A stretch of 64,000 nucleotides of DNA, taken from the NCBI RefSeq assembly GCF_003072065.1, contig NZ_QCYG01000007.1, positions 62,001 to 126,000 of the forward strand, given 5' to 3'. Position 1 is the stretch's first letter; each line of letters opens with the position of its first letter. Position numbers and translations under genes: made by a program. A model generated the notes under the pieces. That model saw only the letters and a program-made list of their open reading frames with translations, did not search any database and was not told the origin of the DNA. Positions 1 through 10,004 of the stretch are shown here, piece by piece. This stretch comes from Thalassorhabdomicrobium marinisediminis (GTDB lineage: Bacteria > Pseudomonadota > Alphaproteobacteria > Rhodobacterales > Rhodobacteraceae).

Positions 1-124
1 TGTTCTGAAAGTTTACCGTCACCTTTCCGGCGACCGACGATTGCACCTGCCCCTTGCCCCAATCGGGTCGGTCCGGATGCTCGACGATCATGCCGGGTTC
101 GTAAAGCGATTGTCCTGCCATCAT
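1..124 (-). CDS. DUF3553 domain protein (partial, C-terminus off window)
   Basis: The reverse strand reads M-A-G-Q-S-L-Y-E-P-G, then VEHPDRPDWGKGQVQS and GKVTVNFQN, and runs off the window edge. The HP-x-x-PDWG-x-GQVQS core is the hallmark of the short DUF3553 family that sits beside chpT in Rhodobacteraceae; its function is unknown. Two tandem ATG codons (124-122 and 121-119) can start it, with a GGGGGA stretch just upstream as a likely ribosome site. Only 15 to 18 bases separate it from the divergent chpT start. About 40 residues are visible. Confidence 0.75.
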   Translation of the reverse strand, partial: MMAGQSLYEPGMIVEHPDRPDWGKGQVQSSVAGKVTVNFQN

Positions 125-139
125 TTTCGGAGGTCCCCC

Positions 140-723
140 TTGACCAATCTGCACGCGCTTGTCGGCTCCCGCATCTGTCACGACCTCATTAACCCATTGG
201 GCGCGATCGGCAACGGGATTGAGCTTCTTGGCCTGACCGGAGTGGGCGCCGGTCCGGAATTCCAACTGGTCGAGGACAGCGTCGCCAATGCGACCGCGAA
301 GCTCAAGCTTTTGCGGCTGGCCTTCGGCGCGGCGTCGCGCGAACAGGTCTGCAGTCGCATTGAAATTCTTTCGATCCTTGATGCCGTCGCGCACGGCGGG
401 CGGTTGCGCTATAGCTGGCACGTCTCGGGCGATGTGGCGCGGCTGGATGCCCGCGTGGCACTGCTGGCCGCGATGTGCGTGGAAAGTGCGCTGCCCATGG
501 GCGGTGAGATCGACCTGCGCAAGAGCGGCGAGCATTGGGAGGTGCAGACGCAGAACGACCGGCTGACGCTGGACCCGAACCTTTGGGGGCCGCTGGGCCG
601 CAACGCCTGCCCCGACGACCTCTCGGCGGCGCAGGTGCATTTCGGTCTGCTGGCGCCGATGGCCGAGGAAGCGGGCCGAAAGCCGCAGGTCAGCCACGGC
701 GCGAATTGGGTCAAGATCGCCTT

Positions 724-727
<4 letters not shown>
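140..727 (+). CDS. chpT: Histidine phosphotransferase ChpT
   Basis: 195-residue protein of the ChpT family, which passes phosphate from the CckA receiver to CtrA and CpdR in the alphaproteobacterial cell-cycle/motility phosphorelay in the cytoplasm. The N-terminal helix carries the phosphoacceptor motif [19 protein letters not shown], with the His in CHDL; a degenerate HATPase-like half follows, as in this family. I chose the TTG at 140 because a GGAGGT ribosome site lies at 129-134 and family members begin at this point; an ATG-led extension to 41 would run into the DUF3553 gene on the other strand. The stop overlaps the convergent proA stop. The cognate kinase cckA is in this window at 39.0-41.4 kb. 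Confidence 0.88.
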
Positions 728-4111
<3,384 letters not shown>

Positions 4112-4168
4112 CTATGGTTTGCAATTGGCGATACGCGAAAGCGGGCCGCGCCTCAACCTTGCAGCGCG

Positions 4169-4732
4169 TTAAACCTGTGCCATCTTGCGCGCATAGGTCC
4201 ATGTGGGCACCACCGCCCCGCGCGACACGCTGAAGGTTTCCGCATCGCCCAAATAGGCAAAGCCCGCGTTGGTCAGCACCCGGGCCGAGTTCGGGTTGTC
4301 CTGAAACACTTCGGCATAGACATCGCTGGCCCCTTGCGGATTGGCGGCGAGGATTGCGTCGACCGCTTCGGTGGCGATCCCGGTGTTCCAGAACGCCGGC
4401 GCCACCCAGTAGCGGATTTCCGATTGGTTGCGGTCCAGCCGCTGCATCTTGATCACCCCCATGACCTCGGCGTGGCCCTTGCCGGAACCGTCGATGGCCC
4501 AGTAATCCTCGGTCCGGTTCGGGGCCCGGGCCCGGTGGATCATGTTGTCCACGTACTCCGGCGGCAGGGGATGCGGGATCACCCGGGTCGCGGAGGCCAC
4601 GCGCAGGTCCCCCAGATACCGCTCAAGCAGGCCAAGGTCGGAACGCTCAAGCGGACGCAGGGTGAAACGTTCGGTGGCAATGACGGCCTGCGCCTCGGGG
4701 ATCTCCTGAGGAAGGGCTTCTTGCACACTCAT
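4169..4732 (-). CDS. GNAT N-acetyltransferase (RimJ/RimL type)
   Basis: 187 residues beginning MSVQEALPQ, with AGGAGA upstream. The sequence ERFTLRPLERSDLGLLERYLGD, then GVIKMQRLDRNQSEIRYWVAPAFWNTGIATEA and NPNSARVLTNAGFAYLG are typical of the acetyltransferase-3 branch that acetylates ribosomal-protein or other N-termini or small molecules with acetyl-CoA. The substrate cannot be told. Genes of this type recur between rpmA and obgE in Roseobacters. The ATG overlaps, by ATGA, the end of an upstream reading frame of doubtful status (4729-5124). Confidence 0.85.
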   Translation of the reverse strand: MSVQEALPQEIPEAQAVIATERFTLRPLERSDLGLLERYLGDLRVASATRVIPHPLPPEYVDNMIHRARAPNRTEDYWAIDGSGKGHAEVMGVIKMQRLDRNQSEIRYWVAPAFWNTGIATEAVDAILAANPQGASDVYAEVFQDNPNSARVLTNAGFAYLGDAETFSVSRGAVVPTWTYARKMAQV

Positions 4733-5124
4733 AACGTGTCTCCTGCGGCGGTGGCTTCGGGGGCATGGGCGGCGATTGGACCCGTCCATATTTTATTGAG
4801 GTAATCATCGAATGGGCGTCCGACAAGGCGGCGCGCGCGGTTTTGACGGCGGGCGGCTGAAAATCGGTGCGCCGAAATATCGTGCATCGCCAGCAAGATA
4901 GCACAGAACGGTCGCGCGGCGTCGCGGGGTGCTACGACATGATAAAAGTTATCAACCAGACAAACCCGCTGCGGCAGCGCACGCGTGTCGAGACGGCGCA
5001 ATAACAACCGTGGGTCGCATGAGGTCAGGCCAGCGCGCGCCGAACGTCGGCGGCCCCGCAAGACGCGTTGAGGGATGCGAATTGTTGCTGAACCGCACAG
5101 GCGGTCCAATGTGTTGTCAGACAT
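4729..5124 (-). CDS. Hypothetical ORF, doubtful (fills the rpmA-GNAT gap)
   Basis: A 131-codon frame starts at ATG 5124 behind GGGGAGGG and stops in an ATGA overlap with the GNAT gene, the geometry of a coupled cistron. It begins MSDNTLDRLCGSATIRIP. I recognise no domain. Its codon use is poor: many codons end in A or T while neighbouring genes end mostly in G or C, and it is rich in Arg and Cys, so it may be non-coding spacer or a decayed gene (in related genomes a second acetyltransferase often stands here). This is the only content I can offer for the roughly 500-base stretch 4733-5236 apart from the terminator at 5184-5213. Confidence 0.3.
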   Translation of the reverse strand: MSDNTLDRLCGSATIRIPQRVLRGRRRSARAGLTSCDPRLLLRRLDTRALPQRVCLVDNFYHVVAPRDAARPFCAILLAMHDISAHRFSAARRQNRARRLVGRPFDDYLNKIWTGPIAAHAPEATAAGDTL

Positions 5125-5183
5125 ACGACCCTCCCCGATCGAATGGTGAACACGGTGCGCGCCCGACGGCGCGTCACATATGG

Positions 5184-5213
5184 AAAAAGGGGCCGGTTTG
5201 CACCGACCCCTTT
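5184..5213 (-). terminator. Intrinsic terminator after rpmA
   Basis: On the minus strand an 11-bp stem (AAAGGGGTCGG pairing with CCGGCCCCTTT, one G-T pair) closes a 6-base loop and runs into a short T tract. It lies about 25 bases past the rpmA stop, so rplU-rpmA can end here, with only read-through or another promoter serving GNAT-obgE-proBA. Confidence 0.75.
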
Positions 5214-5236
5214 CAATCTTGAATTTTAGGTTTCGG

Positions 5237-5506
5237 TTATTCCGCGGCTTCCGCGTCCGGCATGACGGAAATGAAGGTGCGCCCTTTGAACCCTTTGCGG
5301 AAGGACACGGCCCCTTCGACGGTTGCAAAGATCGTGTGATCCTTGCCTTCGCCGACGCCTTCACCGGGCCACCACTTGTTGCCGCGCTGACGCGCGATGA
5401 TGTTGCCGGGGATGACGGACTCGCCGCCGAATTTCTTGATGCCAAGGCGGCGACCGGCTGAGTCGCGACCGTTACGGGATGAACCGCCTGCTTTTTTGTG
5501 TGCCAT
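5237..5506 (-). CDS. rpmA: 50S ribosomal protein L27
   Basis: 89 residues, normal for bacterial L27, whose N-terminus reaches the peptidyl-transferase centre. Sequence [16 protein letters not shown], then LGIKKFGGE and GNIIARQRG is unmistakable. The start ATG follows the rplU stop by 11 bases with GGAGAG upstream, and the two form one transcription unit ending at the hairpin at 5184-5213. No N-terminal cleavage extension of the Firmicute kind is present. Confidence 0.98.
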   Translation of the reverse strand: MAHKKAGGSSRNGRDSAGRRLGIKKFGGESVIPGNIIARQRGNKWWPGEGVGEGKDHTIFATVEGAVSFRKGFKGRTFISVMPDAEAAE

Positions 5507-5517
5507 TTGGTCTCTCC

Positions 5518-6261
5518 TTAACCTTTAGCCAGTTCTTTGGCCTGCTCGACCCAGCCTTCACGCTCGATCCGGCCCTTGAACGACAGTTTCTCGTCCATAG
5601 CAGCAACGTCCTCGGGGGTCCATGCTGCGATCTGGGCGAAGCTGGTGACGCCGCCCTCGATGAGTTTCTTCTCCAGAGCCGGGCCAACGCCGCTCAGCTT
5701 CTTGAGATCGTCGGTCGCCTCGGATGCGGCGGCCTTGTCGGCCTTGGACACCTTGGCTTTCGCTTCAGCCTTGGGGGCTGCGCTTTCGTCCTTGGTCTTG
5801 ACCGCGGCCTTCTTGGTGGCTTTCTTCGGCTGCGATGCACGCTCAGCGGCGGCAGCGGCCTTTTTCGAGGTCGGCGCGCCCTTGCCGGCATCCGCCTGAG
5901 CGGCCGAGACGAAGCCCGCACCGGCCAGCGCGGCTTTTACGCCGGATTTGCCTGCGCCGGACTCGAGAATGTCGGTGATCCGCACGAGGGTGAGCTGCTG
6001 ACGGTGGCCCTTGGTCCGCTTGGACGAATGCTTCCGGCGGCGCTTGACGAAGTTGATCGTCTTCTCGCCCTTGATCTGGTCGATGACTTCCGCCTGAACG
6101 CCGGCATCTTCCACCAGCGGCAGACCCACGGTGTTGCCGACCATCAGAACGTCGTTGAATTGAACTGTTTCGCCAGCTTCCGCAGCGATCTTTTCGACAC
6201 GCAGCACGTCGCCAGAAGCGACTCGGTACTGCTTGCCACCGGTTTTGAGAACCGCAAACAT
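5518..6261 (-). CDS. rplU: 50S ribosomal protein L21 with C-terminal HhH extension
   Basis: 247 residues, more than twice the usual ~103. Residues 1-100 are standard L21 ([39 protein letters not shown]). A low-complexity Ala/Lys linker (~105-180) leads to a helix-hairpin-helix module (~183-247: [17 protein letters not shown], later [12 protein letters not shown]). This long form is common in Rhodobacterales; the role of the tail is unknown, possibly extra rRNA contact. The start at 6261 is fixed by homology; the open frame to 6420 is the leader. Promoter at 6397-6425. Confidence 0.95.
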   Translation of the reverse strand: MFAVLKTGGKQYRVASGDVLRVEKIAAEAGETVQFNDVLMVGNTVGLPLVEDAGVQAEVIDQIKGEKTINFVKRRRKHSSKRTKGHRQQLTLVRITDILESGAGKSGVKAALAGAGFVSAAQADAGKGAPTSKKAAAAAERASQPKKATKKAAVKTKDESAAPKAEAKAKVSKADKAAASEATDDLKKLSGVGPALEKKLIEGGVTSFAQIAAWTPEDVAAMDEKLSFKGRIEREGWVEQAKELAKG

Positions 6262-6396
6262 ATCGTTTTCCTTTTCAATCGCGTCTCTGGGGTCCCTTGT
6301 TTTCAAGGCGTTCATCGCTTTCGCGACCCGTGGACAGCGCGCCCCCTCGGGCGAGTTTTCGCTTGTGTCCGAACAGATGACTTGCTCGGATGGCGG

Positions 6397-6425
6397 CTTA
6401 TCTGACCAATTGGCGGGCAAGTCAA
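6397..6425 (-). promoter_or_regulatory. Promoter of rplU-rpmA
   Basis: Minus strand TTGACT, a 17-base spacer, then GATAAG: five and four matches to the sigma-70 consensus at ideal spacing. It predicts a transcript start near 6390 and a leader of about 130 bases before rplU. The leader holds two small hairpins, TCGC-GAAA-GCGA and CCTTG-AAAA-CAAGG. The site overlaps the upstream region of the divergent lipoprotein gene. Confidence 0.6.
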
Positions 6426-6443
6426 CCCAAAGTCAGGACCCTC

Positions 6444-6791
6444 ATGCGTCTATTTCCCGTCCTCTTCCTTATGACCGTCGCGGCCTGTTCCGAAGGCGGC
6501 GATCTGCGCAACCCGCTCGCCCTGCCCGCCCGCGCGCTGGGTCAGATGTTCGGCGATGGCCCCAGTGCGCGGACCCGCGGTCAGCTTGAGGTTTTCGTCA
6601 AGACCAATCACCCGGCCCTGATCACCGACATCCGGCGCGGCGGCGGCGACACCCTCAACACAGCCTTCGATCTGGCCCGGGTGCCCGTCCCCGCCCGCGC
6701 GGCGCATACCTTGCAACTGCAATCGAACCTCGCGCTTTATAACGCAAACCTCGACGCGCTCACCGCGGCAATTCTGGTGGCCAGCGCCTAA
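6444..6791 (+). CDS. Small lipoprotein, function unknown
   Basis: 115 residues starting at ATG 6444 with AGGA just upstream. The N-terminus MRLFPVLFLMTVAAC is a signal peptide with a lipobox (TVAAC), so the mature protein should be lipid-anchored at the Cys near residue 15, facing the periplasm. The remainder has an Arg-Gly-rich middle (DIRRGGGDTLNTAFDLARVP) and no domain I recognise. The stop codon overlaps the convergent DUF2059 gene by a few bases. Confidence 0.65.
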   Translation: MRLFPVLFLMTVAACSEGGDLRNPLALPARALGQMFGDGPSARTRGQLEVFVKTNHPALITDIRRGGGDTLNTAFDLARVPVPARAAHTLQLQSNLALYNANLDALTAAILVASA

Positions 6792-7609
6792 AGCTCCTGT
6801 GTGGACATTTCCGAAGCCGCCGCCCGTCCCAGTGCGTGGCTGATGCCGGTGAACAGCCGGTCAAAACTGTCGAACATGGCGCGGTTGACATGGCCGCCGG
6901 CCTCGGTCTGGGAAAAGGCGATATAGGCGTCCAGATCCGCATCCTCGAGCGGTTGATACGCCATGAACAGGAAGGAATGGATCCATTCGCTGGTGCTGGC
7001 GCGCACCTCGGCTTCCTGGCTCCACACATCGTCAAGGATCTGGTCCTCGCTCAGCACGCCGTCAAAGGCGTTGCCATCCAGCAGCCCGGCATAGAACGCC
7101 AGATTGGAGTTGAGCGCGCTGGCCACGTTCAGCTCAACCAGATTGTTGATCTCGACAAAGGTTTCAACCTGCTCGAACCGCGGATCCCCGTCAGCAGCGG
7201 CGATGGCGGCGGCCTCTTCGCTGGCCTCCTCGACCGCTTGATCGAGCAGGGCCCGCCGCGCCGTCACCTCAAGCTCGACGATGTTCTGCCCCTGCTCCGA
7301 ATCGAAAAAGTCGAGGATGGGGGCAAGGTCGACCCCGTCGAGCGACGCCTCGAAATCCTCCTGCACAATGCCCATCATCACGTCGTAGTCGTAGATCTGC
7401 TGCACGACCATGTTCCACTCGGCCGAGGGCGGCCCGGATGTGAGGTCGGCACCGATCGTCTCACCGTAGCTGATGCCCTCTTGGCGCATGATGTCGATGA
7501 CCTCGGGCAGGTGCAAAAGCTCGAACAACGCCTCGCTCTGGCTTTGCTGGGCGGTGGCGGGCATGGCGACGACGGCGGCAACCGCGAGCGGCGCAAAGCG
7601 CATGAACAT
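6788..7609 (-). CDS. DUF2059 family periplasmic protein
   Basis: 273 residues. The start at 7609 has AAAGG nine bases upstream; MFMRFAPLAVAAVVAMPATAQ is a Sec signal peptide with cleavage after AQ. The mature part resembles the DUF2059 family (helical, ALFELLHLPEVIDIMRQEG, later AEVRASTSEWIHSFLFMAYQPL), which has no known function. Acidic overall. It converges on the small lipoprotein with overlapping stops. Confidence 0.7.
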   Translation of the reverse strand: MFMRFAPLAVAAVVAMPATAQQSQSEALFELLHLPEVIDIMRQEGISYGETIGADLTSGPPSAEWNMVVQQIYDYDVMMGIVQEDFEASLDGVDLAPILDFFDSEQGQNIVELEVTARRALLDQAVEEASEEAAAIAAADGDPRFEQVETFVEINNLVELNVASALNSNLAFYAGLLDGNAFDGVLSEDQILDDVWSQEAEVRASTSEWIHSFLFMAYQPLEDADLDAYIAFSQTEAGGHVNRAMFDSFDRLFTGISHALGRAAASEMSTQEL

Positions 7610-7755
7610 GAAACGAAACCTTTCTTCTGCTTTGCCTTTCAATATGCAGTCCTGCCCCGATTTCCAAGGGCCGCACCCCGGCCCGCACGCAATTGTCAGG
7701 AAACCCCTTGCACCCCCCGCCGCAGCGGATTATCAGGCCGCACGATCCTTGGTGC

Positions 7756-7845
7756 GGAGAGGTGCCGGAGTGGTCGAACGGGGCGGTCTCGAAAACCGTT
7801 GTGGGTGCAAGCCCACCCAGGGTTCGAATCCCTGTCTCTCCGCCA
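7756..7845 (+). tRNA. tRNA-Ser (CGA)
   Basis: Ninety bases fold as a class II tRNA: acceptor GGAGAGG with TCTCTCC (one G-T pair), D arm GCCGGAGTGG, anticodon loop CTCGAAA with CGA at 7790-7792, long variable arm GTGGGTGCAAGCCCAC, T arm CAGGG-TTCGAAT-CCCTG, discriminator G and an encoded CCA. The extended variable arm and discriminator G are diagnostic for serine. Confidence 0.96.
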
Positions 7846-8042
7846 CTATCCCCATACATTCCGATACGAGCTGTCCTTCCCCGTCCGCGCTTGATCTCCC
7901 TTGCGCCAAGCTATGGACGTTTCGCGGCTCAAACCCTCTGTTGCCAAGCACCTTGAGGCAGCGTCGAATCTGCCTCATGTTGACCGTCTCGGTGGTCATA
8001 CATAGGCCCTCGCCAAACGGCATCGATAAGAACGGAGAGCGA

Positions 8043-9074
8043 ATGCGGAACGCGACTTACGGCACTGCGCTGACCCTCATGATCGGGTGGATTTTGTGGA
8101 TCGGCAAGCCGGTGCTGCTGCCCATCCTCGCGGCCGTGATTTCCGTCTATGTCCTTTTGACCGCAGCGACGAGCATGCAGAAAGTGCCCGTTCTGGGCAG
8201 CCTTCCGGACTGGGCGCGGCGCGCGTTGATTTTGGCCTTGTTCACCTTCGTCGTGATCTTGCTGTTCCTTCTGGTCATCAACAATCTCGCGCAGGTGGCC
8301 GCCGCGCTTCCCCGGTATCAATCCAACCTTGAGTTGTTGATCACGCGCAACGCCAGCATTCTGGGCATCGAGGACGAGCCCACATGGGAAAACGTGCGGC
8401 GAGAAACGCTGGATCAGGTGAATTTCCGATCTTGGGTCGCGCCGGCGCTGCTGTCCTTGCGCGGCTTCGGGGCCACGCTGTTCCTTGTGGTGCTCTATGC
8501 CAGCTTCTTGATCGCGGAACGGGGCGCCATGGCGCGCAAGGTGGTGATGGCCATGGGCGATGAAGAGGCCGGAGCCCGTGCCATATCGCTGGTCTCGCGC
8601 ATCAACGAACGGATCGGGCAGTATCTTTTCGTGAAGACCGTCGTGAACGTGATCCTGGGCGGGATTTCCTTTGCGATCATGCTGCTGCTGGGGATCGAAT
8701 TTGCCCTGTTCTGGGCCGTCCTGATCGCCTTCCTCAACTACATCCCCTACATCGGATCGCTTGTCGGCGTGCTGTTTCCGGTCCTGCTCAGCCTTGCGCA
8801 GTTCGGCTCACTCGGCATGGCGACGGTGGTGCTCGTCTCGCTGACAACAGCGCAGGTTTTCGTCGCGGCCTATCTTGAGCCACGGATGATGGGCCGGGCG
8901 TTCAATCTCAGCCCCTTTGTCGTACTGCTGGCGCTGGCGTTCTGGAGCACCCTTTGGGGGCTGGCCGGCGCGCTTCTGGCGGTTCCGCTGACCGCGAGCC
9001 TTGTGCTTTTGCTGGCCGAGATCCAGACCATGCGCCCGATTGCCGTTTTGCTCTCCGCCAACGGAAACGTTTAG
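8043..9074 (+). CDS. AI-2E family transporter (PerM/YhhT-like permease)
   Basis: 343 residues, start ATG 8043 behind GGAGAG. The protein has the family pattern of paired N-terminal membrane helices, a soluble segment (~105-150) and four or more C-terminal helices, including the conserved ALFWAVLIAFLNYIPYIGSL and LEPRMMGRAFNLSPFVVLLAL. Members export or exchange small molecules; despite the family name few carry autoinducer-2. Substrate unknown. It stands alone, about 200 bases after tRNA-Ser. Confidence 0.85.
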   Translation: MRNATYGTALTLMIGWILWIGKPVLLPILAAVISVYVLLTAATSMQKVPVLGSLPDWARRALILALFTFVVILLFLLVINNLAQVAAALPRYQSNLELLITRNASILGIEDEPTWENVRRETLDQVNFRSWVAPALLSLRGFGATLFLVVLYASFLIAERGAMARKVVMAMGDEEAGARAISLVSRINERIGQYLFVKTVVNVILGGISFAIMLLLGIEFALFWAVLIAFLNYIPYIGSLVGVLFPVLLSLAQFGSLGMATVVLVSLTTAQVFVAAYLEPRMMGRAFNLSPFVVLLALAFWSTLWGLAGALLAVPLTASLVLLLAEIQTMRPIAVLLSANGNV

Positions 9075-9221
9075 CGCTTCGCACAATTATCAAAAGAAAA
9101 TTAACAACTGTCCGTAAGGGCCGCTGATCCCCTGCCGCAAAACTGCCGAATTGGCTCCCTAATTTCATCCAAATTGGCCACGAAGACCGGCACAACGAAA
9201 ACAACCCGGAGGAGAAATGCT

Positions 9222-9482
9222 ATGTCCGACCCCACAACCACAACCATTATCATCGCCAAACCTGAAAAGAGCGTCGTTGCCGCGTTTCTGCTGACCTTTT
9301 TCTTCGGCCCCCTCGGGCTGCTTTATGCCACGGTCGGTGGCGGGATCTTCCTGATTATCGTCGCGATTATCCTCGCGATTTTTACGCTTGGCTTCGGGGC
9401 GCTGATCACCTGGCCAATCGCGATGATCTGGGGCGTGGCGGCGGCATTGGCTTCAAAACAGAACCGCACCGTAACTGCCTGA
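9222..9482 (+). CDS. Small two-helix membrane protein
   Basis: 86 residues from ATG 9222, which has a strong GGAGGAG site. After a polar Thr-rich head come two membrane helices (VVAAFLLTFFFGPLGLLYAT and GIFLIIVAIILAIFTLGFGA), then a third possible helix (WPIAMIWGVAAALA). The FFFGPLGLLY hairpin resembles small TM2-like proteins of unknown role. It precedes the next envelope gene by 32 bases and may share its transcript. Confidence 0.6.
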   Translation: MSDPTTTTIIIAKPEKSVVAAFLLTFFFGPLGLLYATVGGGIFLIIVAIILAIFTLGFGALITWPIAMIWGVAAALASKQNRTVTA

Positions 9483-9514
9483 CGCCAACGCATTGCAATA
9501 CTTAAGAGAATATC

Positions 9515-9850
9515 ATGATCAACCGTAGAAACATCCTTATCTCGGCCCCCGCCGCCCTGCTTTGCGCCCATGCCGCCACCGCGCAGTCCGCTGGCGTGAC
9601 AGTCGAGGAGGTGCGCGCCGTGTTCGAGCAACGCGACCGCGGCACCCGCATGATGGCGCAGCGGGGGCTGCAGGGGGAAGGGTATTACACCGGGCCGATC
9701 GACGGTGCCTGGGGTCCGGGCACGGCCGAGGCCTACCGCAAGCTCATTGCATCGCCGCGCTATCAACGGCACGCCTCTGGCTGGACATGGTCGCGTGAGG
9801 CGCAGGTGATCGACACTTTGCTATTCCTCAATTCCGACGCTTTCCTTTAG
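9515..9850 (+). CDS. Exported peptidoglycan-binding-like small protein
   Basis: 111 residues with a signal peptide (MINRRNILISAPAALLCAHA, likely cut after ATAQ). The segment MMAQRGLQGEGYYTGPIDG then WGPGTAEAYRKLI matches the core of a PG_binding_1 repeat (L-x-x-x-G-Y-Y-x-G-x-x-DG-x-x-G-x-x-T), so it probably sits in the periplasm on the wall. No catalytic domain is attached, so any activity is unclear. A strong hairpin follows at 9874-9906. Confidence 0.6.
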   Translation: MINRRNILISAPAALLCAHAATAQSAGVTVEEVRAVFEQRDRGTRMMAQRGLQGEGYYTGPIDGAWGPGTAEAYRKLIASPRYQRHASGWTWSREAQVIDTLLFLNSDAFL

Positions 9851-9873
9851 AACGCCCGAAAGAAAATTTACTG

Positions 9874-9906
9874 GTATTCCGATCCCATTTCACGGGGTCG
9901 GAATAC
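9874..9906. terminator. Strong hairpin, possible terminator
   Basis: Thirteen-base arms GTATTCCGATCCC and GGGGTCGGAATAC (written with their first G; one G-T pair) flank a 7-base loop. It starts 24 bases after the peptidoglycan-binding-like gene. There is no T tract on the plus side; on the minus side the stem runs into AT-rich sequence. It may end the plus-strand unit with Rho or act as an mRNA 3' stabiliser. Confidence 0.45.
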
Positions 9907-10004
9907 GCGCGGCCATCCACGGCAGGCAGCCGATCCGCGCCCCCCCACCGGAACCATCACCCGCCCTTGCGGGTTGGGCCATATGGGCTGCAGGGGGGCA
10001 TGTC

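Noticed and set aside
4733-5183. A tRNA, tmRNA or 6S-like RNA in the rpmA-GNAT gap
   Set aside because: No tRNA fold or T-arm motif and no long closing stem could be found by eye.
8043-9074. Quorum-sensing AI-2 exporter
   Set aside because: Family membership alone does not show this; most members carry other substrates and no luxS or lsr gene is present.
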